Shown: piece after piece, positions 1 through 12,700 of the stretch
Layout of the letters: every line of letters begins with the position of its first letter
Position numbering within the stretch: position 1 is the stretch's first letter
Assembly: GCA_004431415.1 (NCBI GenBank)
Contig: QPMI01000093.1
Span: 1-64,000, forward strand
DNA from: Cyanophora paradoxa
Taxonomy: Eukaryota > Glaucocystophyceae > Cyanophorales > Cyanophoraceae
Reading direction: 5' to 3'
DNA length: 64,000 nt
The notes under the pieces: model-generated
What the model saw: only the letters and a program-made list of their open reading frames with translations
What the model was told of the DNA's origin: nothing
The model's database searches: none
Program-made: the position numbers and the translations under genes

Positions 1-3000
1 AACGCAGCTACCACGAATGCCGGCGCTCCTTATTCGCTCGATCCACCAGTCCGCAGGGCTCGGCGGCGGGGCCCTCAGGAAGCCTGCGCATGCGGTCCCG
101 CGGGGCCGTAACCCCCCGGGAAGGGCCGCCGGCCCGTCCGACCGCCGCACGGCGGCGGCGCTAGAAGACCGCAGGGCACGCCGCAGCGTCGCAAGCCTTA
201 CAGACGTGTCCCCGCGCGAGAGTCGCATCCTCGAACGCCTCGAAACTGGCTGGACCGCCCCTCGGAGACGGCGGCGCTGTGTACCCCCCTGACGCCGGGA
301 TTTCGATGCTGACGGAGGTGCCTCGGCCCGAACGCAGCCTACCACGAATGCCGGCGCTCCTTATTCGCTCGATCCCACCAGTCCGCAGGGCTCGGCGGCG
401 GGGGCCCCTCAGGAAGCCTGCGCATGCGTGTCCGCGGGGCCGTACCCCTCCGGGAAGGGCTCCGCCGGCCCGTCCGACCGCGCACGGCGGCGGCGCTAGA
501 CCCGCAGGGCACGCCCGCAGCGTCGCAAGCCTTACAGACGTGTCCCCGCGTCGAGAGTCGCGTCCTCGAACGCCTTCCAAACTTGGCTGGACCGCCCCTC
601 AAGAGGCGGCGGCGCTGTGTACCCCCCTGACGCCGGGATTTCGATGCTGACGGAGGCGCCCGGCCGCGAACGCAGCCTACCACGAATGCCGGCGCTCCTT
701 ATTCGCTCGATCCCACCAGTCCGCAGGGCTCGGCGGCGGGGCCCCTCAGGAAGCCTGCGCATGCGTGTCCGCGGGGCCGTACCCCTCCGGGAAGGGCTCC
801 GCCGGCCCGTCCGACCGCGCACGGCGGCGCGCTAGACCCGCAGGGCACGCCCGCAGCGTCGCAAGCCTTACAGACGTGTCCCCGCGCCGAGAGTCGCGTC
901 CTCGAACGCCTTCGAAAACTTGGCTGGACCGCCCCTCGAGCGGCGGCGCTGTTACCCCCCTGACGCCGGGATTTCGATGCTGACGGAGGCGCCCGGCCGA
1001 ACGCAGCCTACCACGAATGCCGGCGCTCCTTATTCGCTCGATCCCACCAGTCCGCAGGGCTCGGCGGCGGGGCCCCTCAGGAAGCCTGCGCATCGTGTCC
1101 GCGGGGACCCTCCGGGAAGGGCTCGCCGGCCCGTCCGACCGCGCACGGCGGCGGCGCTAGACCCGCAGGGCACGCCCGCAGCGTCGCAAGCCTTACAGAC
1201 GTGTCCCGCGCCGAGAGTCGCGTCCTCGAACGCCTTCGAAACTTGGCTGGACCGCCCCAAGAGCGGCGGCGCTGTGTACCCCCTGACGCCGGGATTTCGA
1301 TGCTGACGGAGGCGCCCGGCCCGAGCTACCACGAATGCCGGCGCTCCTTATTCGCTCGATCCCACCAGTCCGCAGGCTCGGCGCGGGGGGCCCTCAGGAA
1401 GCCTGCTGCTGCGTGCGTGTCCGCCGGGGCGCGTACCCCTCCGGGCCGCTCGCGCCGGCCCGTCGACGCGCACGGCGGCGGCGCTAGACCCGCAGGGCAC
1501 GCCCGCAGCGTCGCAAGCCTTACAGACGTGTCCCCGCGTCGAGAGTCGCATCCTCGAACGCCTTCGAAACTTGGCTGGACCGCCCTCAAGAGGCGGCGGC
1601 GCTGTGTACCCCCCTGACGCCGGGATTTCGATGCTGACGGAGGCGCCCCGGCCCGAACGCAGCCTACCACGAATGCCGGCGCTCCTTATTCGCTCGATCC
1701 CACCAGTCCGCAGGGCTCGGCGGCGGGGGCCCCTCAGGAAGCCTGCGCATGCGTGTCCGCGGGGCCGTACCCCTCCGGGAAGGGCTCCGCCGGCCCGTCC
1801 GACCGCGCACGGCGGCGGCGCTAGACCCGCAGGGCACGCCCGCAGCGTCGCAAGCCTTACAGACGTGTCCCCGCGTCGAGAGTCGCGTCCTCGAACGCCT
1901 TCCAAACTTGGCTGGACCGCCCCTCAAGAGGCGGCGGCGCTGTGTACCCCCCTGACGCCGGGATTTCGATGCTGACGGAGGCGCCCCGGCCCGAACGCAG
2001 CCTACCACGAATGCCGGCGCTCCTTATTCGCTCGATCCCACCAGTCCAGGCTCGGCGGCGGGGGCCCCTCAGGAAGCCTGCGCATGCGTGTCCGCGGGGC
2101 CGTACCCCCGGGAAGGGCTCCGCCGGCCCGTCCGACCGCGCACGGCGGCGGCGCTAGACCCAGGCACGCCCGCAGCGTCGCAAGCCTTACAGACGTGTCC
2201 CCGCGCCGAGAGTCGCGTCCTCGAACGCCTTCGAAACTTGGCTGGACCGCCCCTCGAGCGGCGGCGCTGTGTACCCCCTGACGCCGGGATTTCGATGCTG
2301 ACGGAGGTGCCCGGCCCGAACGCAGCCTACACGAATGCCGGCGCTCCTTATTCGCTCGATCCCACCAGTCCGCAGGGCTCGGCCGCGGGGGCCCCTCAGG
2401 AAGCCTGCGCATGCGTGTCCGCGGGGCCGTACCCCTCCGGGAAGGGCTCCGCCGGCCCGTCCGACCGCGCACGGCGGCGGCGCTAGACCCGCAGGGCACG
2501 CCCGCAGCGTCGCAAGCCTTACAGACGTGTCCCCGCGCCGAGAGTCGCGTCCTCGAACGCCTTCGAAACTTGGCTGGACCGCCCCTCAAGAGGCGGCGGC
2601 GCTGTGTACCCCCCTGACGCCGGGATTTCGATGCTGACGGAGGCGCCCCGGCCCGAACGCAGCCTACCACGAATGCCGGCGCTCCTTATTCGCTCGATCC
2701 CACCAGTCCGCAGGGCTCGGCGGCGGGGCCCCTCAGGAAGCCTGCGCATGCGTGTCCGCGGGGCCGTACCCCTCCGGGAAGGGCTCCGCCGGCCCGTCCG
2801 ACCGCGCACGGCGGCGGCGCTAGACCCGCAGGGCACGCCCGCAGCGTCGCAAGCCTTACAGACGTGTCCCGCGCCGAGAGTCGCGTCCTCGAACGCCTTC
2901 GAAACTTGGCTGGACCGCCCCTCAAGAGGCGGCGGCGCTGTGTACCCCCTGACGCCGGGATTTCGATGCTGACGGAGGCGCCCCGGCCCGAACGCAGCCT

Positions 3001-4619
3001 ACCACGAATGCCGGCGCTCCTTATTCGCTCGATCCCACCAGTCCGCAGGGCTCGGCGGCGGGGGCCCCTCAGGAAGCCTGCGCATGCGTGTCCGCGGGCC
3101 GTACCCCTCCGGGAAGGGCTCCGCCGGCCCGTCCGACCGCGCACGGCGGCGGCGCTAGACCCGCAGGGCACGCCCGCAGCGTCGCAAGCCTTACAGACGT
3201 GTCCCCGCGCCGAGAGTCGCGTCCTCGAACGCCTTCGAAACTTGGCTGGACCGCCCCTCAAGAGGCGGCGGCGCTGTGTACCCCCCTGACGCCGGGATTT
3301 CGATGCTGACGGAGGCGCCCCGGCCCGAACGCAGCCTACCACGAATGCCGGCGCTCCTTATTCGCTCGATCCCACCAGTCCGCAGGGCTCGGCGGCGGGG
3401 GCCCCTCAGGAAGCCTGCACATGCGTGTCCGCGGGGCCGTACCCCTCCGGGAAGGGCTCCGCCGGCCCGTCCGACCGCGCACGGCGGCGGCGCTAGACCC
3501 GCAGGGCACGCCCGCAGCGTCGCAAGCCTTACAGACGTGTCCCCGCGCCGAGAGTCGCGTCCTCGAACGCCTTCGAAACTTGGCTGGACCGCCCCTCAAG
3601 AGGCGGCGGCGCTGTGTACCCCCCTGACGCCGGGATTTCGATGCTGACGGAGGCGCCCCGGCCCGAACGCAGCCTACCACGAATGCCGGCGCTCCTTATT
3701 CGCTCGATCCCACCAGTCCGCAGGGCTCGGCGGCGGGGGCCCTCAGGAAGCCTGCGCATGCGTGTCCGCGGGGCCGTACCCCTCCGGGAAGGGCTCCGCC
3801 GGCCCGTCCGACCGCGCACGGCGGCGGCGCTAGACCCGCAGGGCACGCCCGCAGCGTCGCAAGCCTTACAGACGTGTCCCCGCGCCGAGAGTCGCGTCCT
3901 CGAACGCCTTCGAAACTTGGCTGGACCGCCCCTCGAGACGGCGGCGCTGTGTACCCCCTGACGCCGGGATTTCGATGCTGACGGAGGCGCCCCGGCCCGA
4001 ACGCAGCCTACCACGAATGCCGGCGCTCCTTATTCGCTCGATCCCACCAGTCCGCAGGGCTCGGCGGCGGGGGCCCCTCAGGAAGCCTGCGCATGCGTGT
4101 CCGCGGGGCCGTACCCCTCCGGGAAGGGCTCCGCCGGCCCGTCCGACCGCGCACGGCGGCGCCGCTAGACCCGCAGGGCACGCCCGCAGCGTCGCAAGCC
4201 TTACAGACGTGTCCCCGCGCCGAGAGTCGCGTCGAACGCCTTCGAAACTTGGCTGGACCGCCCCTCAAGAGGCGGCGGCGCTGTGTACCCCCCTGACGCC
4301 GGGATTTCGATGCTGACGGAGGCGCCCCGGCCCGAACGCAGCCTACCACGAATGCCGGCGCTCCTTATTCGCTCGATCCCACCAGTCCGCAGGGCTCGGC
4401 GGCGGGGGCCCCTCAGGAAGCCTGCGCATGCGTGTCCGCGGGGCCGTACCCCTCCGGGAAGGGCTCCGCCGGCCCGTCCGACCGCGCACGGCGGCGGCGC
4501 TAGACCCGCAGGGCACGCCCGCAGCGTCGCAAGCCTTACAGACGTGTCCCCGCGCCGAGAGTCGCGTCCTCGAACGCCTTCGAAACTTGGCTGGACCGCC
4601 CCTCAAGAGGCGGCGGCGC

Positions 4620-7600
4620 TGTGTACCCCCTGACGCCGGGATTTCGATGCTGACGGAGGTGCCCGGCCCGAACGCAGCCTACACGAATGCCGGCGCTCCC
4701 TTATTCGCTCGATCCCACCAGTCGCAGGCTCGGCGGCGGGGCCCTCAGGGCCTGCGCATGCGTGTCCGCGGGCCGTACCCTCCGGGAAGGGCTCCGCCGG
4801 CCCGTCGACCGCGCACGCGGCGCGCTAGACCCGAGGCACGCCCGCAGCGTCGCAAGCCTTACAGACGTGTCCCGCCGAGAGTCGCGTCTCGAACGCTTCC
4901 AAACTTGGCTGGACCGCCTCAGAGGCGGCGGCGCTGTGTACCCCCTGACGCCGGGATTTCGATGCTGCGGAGGTGCCTCGGCCGAAGCAGCTACACGAAT
5001 GCCGGCGCTCCTTATTCGCTCGATCCCACCAGTCCGCAGGCTCGCGGCGGGGGCCTCAGGAAGCTGCGCATGCGTGTCGCGGGGCCGTACCCTCCGGGAA
5101 GGGCTCGCCGGCCGTCCGACCGCGCACGGCGGCGGCGCTAGACCGCAGGCACCCGCAGCGTCGCAAGCCTTACAGACGTGTCCCGCCGAGAGTCGCGTCC
5201 TCGAACGCCTTCAAACTTGGCTGGACCGCCCTCAAGAGGCGGCGCGCTGTGTACCCCTGACGCCGGGATTTCGATGCTGACGGAGGCCCCGGCCGAAACG
5301 CGCTACACGAATGCGGCGCTCCTTATTCGCTCGATCCACAGTCCGCAGGGCTCGGCGGCGGGGCCTCAGGAAGCTGCGCATGCGTGTCCGCGGGCGTACC
5401 CTCGGGAAGGGCTCCGCGGCCGTCGACGCGCACGGCGGCGGCGCTAGACCGCAGGGCACGCCGCAGCGTCGCAAGCTTACAGACGTGTCCCGCGCGAGAG
5501 TCGCGTCCTCGAACGCTTCGAAACTTGGCTGGACGCCTCAGAGGCGCGGCGCTGTGTACCCCCTGACGCCGGGATTTCGATGCTGACGGAGGCGCCCGGC
5601 CGAACGCAGCCTACCACGAATGCGGGCTCCTTATTCGCTCGATCCCACCAGTCGCAGGGCTCGGCGGCGGGGCCCTCAGGAGCCTGCGCATGCGTGTCCG
5701 CGGGGCCGTACCCTCCGGGAAGGGCTCCGCGGCCGTCGACCGCGCACGGCGGCGGCGCTAGACCGCAGGGCACGCCGCAGCGTCGCAAGCCTTACAGACG
5801 TGTCCCGCGCGAGAGTCGCGTCCTCGAACGCCTTCGAAACTTGGCTGGGACCGCCCCTCAAGACGGCGGCGCTGTGTACCCCTGACGCCGGGATTTCGAT
5901 GCTGACGGAGGCGCCCGGCCGAACGCAGCCTACACGAATGCCGGCGCTCCTTATTCGCTCGATCCACCAGTCCGCAGGGCTCGGCGGCGGGGGCCTCAGG
6001 AAGCTGCGCATAGCGTGTCCGCGGGGCCGTACCTCGGGAAGGGCTCCGCCGGCCGTCCGACCGCGCACGGCGGCGGCGCTAGACCGCAGGGCACGCCGCA
6101 GCGTCGCAAGCCTTACAGACGTGTCCCGCGCGAGAGTCGCGTCCTCGAACGCCTTCCAAACTTGGCTGGACCGCCCTCAAGAGGCGGCGGCGCTGTGTAC
6201 CCCTGACGCGGATTTCGATGCTGACGGAGGCGCCCGGCCGACGCAGCCTACACGAATGCGGCGCTCCTTATTCGCTCGATCCACAGTCCGCAGGGCTCGG
6301 CGGCGGGGCCCTCAGGAAGCCTGCGATGCGTGTCGCGGGGCCGTACCCTCCGGGAAGGGCTCGCGGCCCGTCGACGCGCACGGCGGCGGCGCTAGACCCG
6401 CAGGCACCCGCAGCGTCGAAGCCTTACAGACGTGTCCCCGCCGAGAGTCGCGTCTCGAACGCTTCGAACTTGGCTGGACGCCCTCAGAGGCGCGGCGCTG
6501 TGTACCCCTGACGCCGGGATTTCGATGCTGACGGAGGCGCCCGGCCGAAGCAGCTACACGATGCCGGCGCTCCTTATTCGCTCGATCCACAGTCGCAGGG
6601 CTCGGCGGCGGGGCCCTCAGGAAGCCTGCGCATGCTGTCGCGGGCCGTACCCTCCGGGAAGGGCTCCGCGGCCGTCGACCGCGCACGGCGGCGGCGCTAG
6701 ACCGCAGGCACGCCCGCAGCGTCGCAAGCCTTACAGACGTGTCCCGCGCCGAGAGTCGCGTCCTCGAACGCCTTCAAACTTGGCTGGACGCCCTCAAGAG
6801 CGGCGGCGCTGTGTACCCCCTGACGCGGGATTTCGATGCTGACGGAGGCGCCCGGCCCGAACGCAGCCTACCACGAATGCCGGCGCTCCTTATTCGCTCG
6901 ATCCACAGTCCGCAGGGCTCGGCGGCGGGGCCCTCAGGAAGCTGCGCATGCGTGTCGCGGGCCGTACCTCCGGGAAGGGCTCCGCCGGCCGTCCGACCGC
7001 GCACGCGGGCGCTAGACCCGCAGGGCACGCCCGCAGCGTCGCAAGCCTTACAGACGTGTCCCCGCGCGAGAGTCGCGTCCTCGAACGCCTTCAAACTTGG
7101 CTGGACCGCCCTCAGAGACGGCGGCGCTGTGTACCCCCTGACGCGGATTTCGATGCTGACGGAGGCGCCCGGCCCGAACGCAGCCTACCAGAATGCCGGC
7201 GCTCCTTATTCGCTCGATCCACAGTCCGCAGGGCTCGGCGGCGGGGGCCCTCAGGAAGCCTGCGCATGCGTGTCGCGGGGCCGTACCCCTCCGGGAAGGG
7301 CTCGCCGGCCCGTCCGACCGCGCACGGCGGCGGCGCTAGACCCGCAGGGCACGCCCGCAGCGTCGCAAGCCTTACAGACGTGTCCCGCGCGAGAGTCGCG
7401 TCCTCGAACGCCTTCCAAACTTGGCTGACCGCCCCTCAAGACGGCGGCGCTGTGTACCCCTGACGCCGGGATTTCGATGCTGACGGAGGCCCCGGCCCGA
7501 ACGCAGCCTACACGAATGCGGCGCTCTTATCGCTCGATCCACCAGTCCGCAGGCTCGGCGGCGGGGCCCTCAGGAAGCTGCGCATGCGTGTCCGGGCCGT

Positions 7601-9700
7601 ACCCTCCGGGAAGGGCTCCGCCGGCCGTCCGACCGCACGCGGCGGCGCTAGACCGCAGGGCACGCCCGCAGCGTCGCAAGCCTTACAGACGTGTCCCGCG
7701 CCGAGAGTCGCGTCTCGAACGCCTTCAAACTTGGCTGACCGCCTCAGAGCGGCGGCGCTGTGTACCCCCTGACGCCGGGATTTCGATGCTGACGGAGGCG
7801 CCCCGGCCGAACGCAGCTACCACGAATGCGGCGCTCCTTATTCGCTCGATCCCACCAGTCCGCAGGCTCGGCGGCGGGGGCCCTCAGGAAGCCTGCGCAT
7901 GCGTGTCCGCGGGCCGTACCCTCCGGAAGGGCTCCGCCGGCCGTCCGACGCGCACGGCGGGGCGCTAGACCGCAGGGCACGCCGCAGCGTCGCAAGCCTT
8001 ACAGACGTGTCCCGCGCCGAGAGTCGCGTCCTCGAACGCCTTCGAAACTTGGCTGGACCGCCCTCAAGAGCGGCGGCGCTGTGTACCCCCTGACGCCGGG
8101 ATTCGATGCTGACGGAGGCGCCCCGGCCGAACGCAGCTACCACGAATGCCGGCGCTCCTTATTCGCTCGATCCACAGTCCGCAGGCTCGCGGCGGGGGCC
8201 TCAGGAAGCCTGGCATGCGTGTCCGCGGGCGTACCCTCCGGGAAGGGCTCCGCGGCCGTCCGACCGCGCACGCGGCGGCGCTAGACCGCAGGCACGCCCG
8301 CAGCGTCGCAAGCCTTACAGACGTGTCCCCGCGCCGAGAGTCGCGTCCTCGAACGCCTTCGAAACTTGGCTGGACCGCCCTCAAGAGGCGGCGGCGCTGT
8401 GTACCCCCTGACGCCGGGATTTCGATGCTGACGGAGGCGCCCGGCCCGAACGCAGCCTACACGAATGCCGGCGCTCCTTATTCGCTCGATCCCACCAGTC
8501 CGGGCTCGGCGGCGGGGGCCCTCAGGAAGCCTGCGCATGCGTGTCCGCGGGGCCGTACCCTCCGGGAAGGGCTCCGCCGGCCCGTCCGACCGCGCACGGC
8601 GCGGCGCTAGACCCGCAGGGCACGCCGCAGCGTCGCAAGCCTTACAGACGTGTCCCCGCGCCGAGAGTCGCGTCCTCGAACGCCTTCAAACTTGGCTGGA
8701 CCGCCCCTCAAGAGGCGGCGGCGCTGTGTACCCCTGACGCCGGGATTTCGATGCTGACGGAGGCGCCCGGCCGAACGCAGCCTACCACGAATGCCGGCGC
8801 TCCTTATTCGCTCGATCCACCAGTCGCAGGGCTCGGCGGCGGGGGCCCTCAGGAAGCCTGCGCATGCGTGTCCGCGGGCCGTACCCTCGGGAAGGGCTCC
8901 CGGCCGTCCGACCGCGCACGGCGGCGGCGCTAGACCGCAGGGCACGCCCGCAGCGTCGCAAGCCTTACAGACGTGTCCCGCGCGAGAGTCGCGTCCTCGA
9001 ACGCCTTCGAAACTTGGCTGGACCGCCCTCAGAGACGGCGCGCTGTGTACCCCCTGACGCCGGATTTCGATGCTGACGGAGGCGCCCGGCCCGAACGCAG
9101 CCTACCACGAATGCCGGCGCTCCTTATTCGCTCGATCCCACCAGTCGCAGGGCTCGGCGGCGGGGCCCTCAGGAAGCCTGCGCATGCGTGTCCGCGGGCC
9201 GTACCCTCCGGAAGGGCTCCGCCGGCCGTCCGACGCGCACGGCGGCGGCGCTAGACCCGCAGGGCACGCCCGCAGCGTCGCAAGCCTTACAGACGTGTCC
9301 CGCGCCGAGAGTCGCGTCCTCGAACGCCTTCGAAACTTGGCTGGACCGCCCTCAAGAGCGGCGGCGCTGTGTACCCCCTGACGCCGGGATTTCGATGCTG
9401 ACGGAGGCGCCCGGCCCGAACGCAGCCTACCACGAATGCGGCGCTCCTTATTCGCTCGATCCCACCAGTCGCAGGGCTCGGCGGCGGGGGCCCCTCAGGA
9501 AGCCTGCGCATGCGTGTCCGGGGCCGTACCCCTCCGGGAAGGGCTCCGCCGGCCCGTCCGACGCGCACGGCGGCGGCGCTAGACCCGCAGGGCACGCCCG
9601 CAGCGTCGCAAGCCTTACAGACGTGTCCCCGCGCCGAGAGTCGCGTCCTCGAACGCCTTCAAACTTGGCTGGACCGCCCCTCAAGAGGCGGCGGCGCTGT
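4620..9700. repeat. Left indel-rich stretch of the satellite array
   Basis: Units here shrink to roughly 305-330 bp. For example, the GATTTCGATG landmark falls at about 5892, 6211 and 6518, giving spacings of 319 and 307. Differences from the consensus are nearly all loss of one base from a short G or C run (GATCCC to GATCC, CCACGAATG to CACGAATG, CAGGGCACG to CAGGCACG, GCGCCGAG to GCGCGAG). Substitutions are few. This pattern resembles unpolished long-read consensus more than ordinary satellite divergence, but a biological origin cannot be excluded from sequence alone. Confidence 0.8.
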
Positions 9701-12700
9701 GTACCCCCTGACGCCGGGATTTCGATGCTGACGGAGGCGCCCCGGCCCGAACGCAGCCTACCACGAATGCCGGCGCTCCTTATTCGCTCGATCCCACCAG
9801 TCCGCAGGGCTCGGCGGCGGGGCCCCTCAGGAAGCCTGCGCATGCGTGTCCGCGGGGCCGTACCCCTCCGGGAAGGGCTCCGCCGGCCCGTCCGACCGCG
9901 CACGGCGGCGGCGCTAGACCGCAGGGCACGCCCGCAGCGTCGCAAGCCTTACAGACGTGTCCCCGCGCCGAGAGTCGCGTCCTCGAACGCCTTCAAACTT
10001 GGCTGGACCGCCCCTCAAGAGGCGGCGGCGCTGTGTACCCCCTGACGCCGGGATTTCGATGCTGACGGAGGCGCCCCGGCCCGAACGCAGCCTACCACGA
10101 ATGCCGGCGCTCCTTATTCGCTCGATCCCACCAGTCCGCAGGGCTCGGCGGCGGGGCCCTCAGGAAGCCTGCGCATGCGTGTCCGCGGGGCCGTACCCTC
10201 CGGGAAGGCTCCGCCGGCCCGTCCGACCGCGCACGGCGGCGGCGCTAGACCCGCAGGGCACGCCCGCAGCGTCGCAAGCCTTACAGACGTGTCCCCGCGC
10301 CGAGAGTCGCGTCCTCGAACGCCTTCGAAACTTGGCTGGACCGCCCTCAAGAGCGGCGGCGCTGTGTACCCCCTGACGCCGGATTTCGATGCTGACGGAG
10401 GGCCCCGGCCGAACGCAGCCTACCACGAATGCCGGCGCTCCTTATTCGCTCGATCCCACCAGTCCGCAGGGCTCGGCGGCGGGGGCCCCTCAGGAAGCCT
10501 GCGCATGCGTGTCCGCGGGGCCGTACCCCTCCGGGAAGGGCTCCGCCGGCCCGTCCGACCGCGCACGGCGGCGGCGCTAGACCCGCAGGGCACGCCGCAG
10601 CGTCGCAAGCCTTACAGACGTGTCCCCGCGCGAGAGTCGCGTCCTCGAACGCCTTCAAACTTGGCTGGACCGCCCCTCAAGAGGCGGCGGCGCTGTGTAC
10701 CCCCTGACGCCGGGATTTCGATGCTGACGGAGGCGCCCCGGCCCGAACGCAGCCTACCACGAATGCCGGCGCTCCTTATTCGCTCGATCCCACCAGTCCG
10801 CAGGGCTCGGCGGCGGGGCCCTCAGGAAGCCTGCGCATGCGTGTCCGCGGGGCCGTACCCCTCCGGGAAGGGCTCCGCCGGCCCGTCCGACCGCACACGG
10901 CGGCGGCGCTAGACCCGCAGGGCACGCCCGCAGCGTCGCAAGCCTTACAGACGTGTCCCCGCGCCGAGAGTCGCGTCCTCGAACGCCTTCGAAACTTGGC
11001 TGGACCGCCCTCAAGAGGCGGCGCGCTGTGTACCCCCTGACGCCGGGATTTCGATGCTGACGGAGGCGCCCCGGCCCGAACGCAGCCTACACGAATGCCG
11101 GCGCTCCTTATTCGCTCGATCCCACCAGTCCGCAGGGCTCGGCGGCGGGGCCCCTCAGGAAGCCTGCGCATGCGTGTCCGCGGGCCGTACCCCTCCGGGA
11201 AGGGCTCCGCCGGCCCGTCCGACCGCGCACGGCGGCGGCGCTAGACCCGCAGGGCACGCCCGCAGCGTCGCAAGCCTTACAGACGTGTCCCCGCGCCGAG
11301 AGTCGCGTCCTCGAACGCCTTCAAACTTGGCTGGACCGCCCCTCAAGAGGCGGCGGCGCTGTGTACCCCCCTGACGCCGGGATTTCGATGCTGACGGAGG
11401 CGCCCCGGCCCGAACGCAGCCTACCACGAATGCCGGCGCTCCTTATTCGCTCGATCCCACCAGTCCGCAGGGCTCGGCGGCGGGGGCCCCTCAGGAAGCC
11501 TGCGCATGCGTGTCCGCGGGGCCGTACCCCTCCGGGAAGGGCTCCGCCGGCCCGTCCGACCGCGCACGGCGGCGGCGCTAGACCCGCAGGGCACGCCCGC
11601 AGCGTCGCAAGCCTTACAGACGTGTCCCCGCGCCGAGAGTCGCGTCCTCGAACGCCTTCGAAACTTGGCTGGACCGCCCCTCGGAGGCGGCGGCGCTGTG
11701 TACCCCCTGACGCCGGGATTTCGATGCTGACGGAGGCGCCCGGCCCGAACGCAGCCTACCACGAATGCCGGCGCTCCTTATTCGCTCGATCCCACCAGTC
11801 CGCAGGGCTCGGCGGCGGGGCCCCTCAGGAAGCCTGCGCATGCGTGTCCGCGGGGCCGTACCCTCCGGGAAGGGCTCCGCCGGCCCGTCCGACCGCGCAC
11901 GGCGGCGGCGCTAGACCCGCAGGGCACGCCCGCAGCGTCGCAAGCCTTACAGACGTGTCCCCGCGCCGAGAGTCGCGTCCTCGAACGCCTTCGAAACTTG
12001 GCTGGACCGCCCTCAAGAGGCGGCGGCGCTGTGTACCCCCTGACGCCGGGATTTCGATGCTGACGGAGGCGCCCCGGCCCGAACGCAGCCTACCACGAAT
12101 GCCGGCGCTCCTTATTCGCTCGATCCCACCAGTCCGCAGGGCTCGGCGGCGGGGGCCCCTCAGGAAGCCTGCGCATGCGTGTCCGCGGGGCCGTACCCCT
12201 CCGGGAAGGGCTCCGCCGGCCCGTCCGACCGCGCACGGCGGCGGCGCTAGACCCGCAGGGCACGCCCGCAGCGTCGCAAGCCTTACAGACGTGTCCCGCG
12301 CCGAGAGTCGCGTCCTCGAACGCCTTCCAAACTTGGCTGGACCGCCCCTCAAGAGGCGGCGGCGCTGTGTACCCCCCTGACGCCGGGATTTCGATGCTGA
12401 CGGAGGCGCCCCGGCCCGAACGCAGCCTACCACGAATGCCGGCGCTCCTTATTCGCTCGATCCCACCAGTCCGCAGGGCTCGGCGGCGGGGCCCCTCAGG
12501 AAGCCTGCGCATGCGTGTCCGCGGGCCGTACCCCTCCGGGAAGGGCTCCGCCGGCCCGTCCGACCGCGCACGGCGGCGGCGCTAGACCCGCAGGGCACGC
12601 CCGCAGCGTCGCAAGCCTTACAGACGTGTCCCCGCGCCGAGAGTCGCGTCCTCGAACGCCTTCGAAACTTGGCTGGACCGCCCCTCAAGAGGCGGCGGCG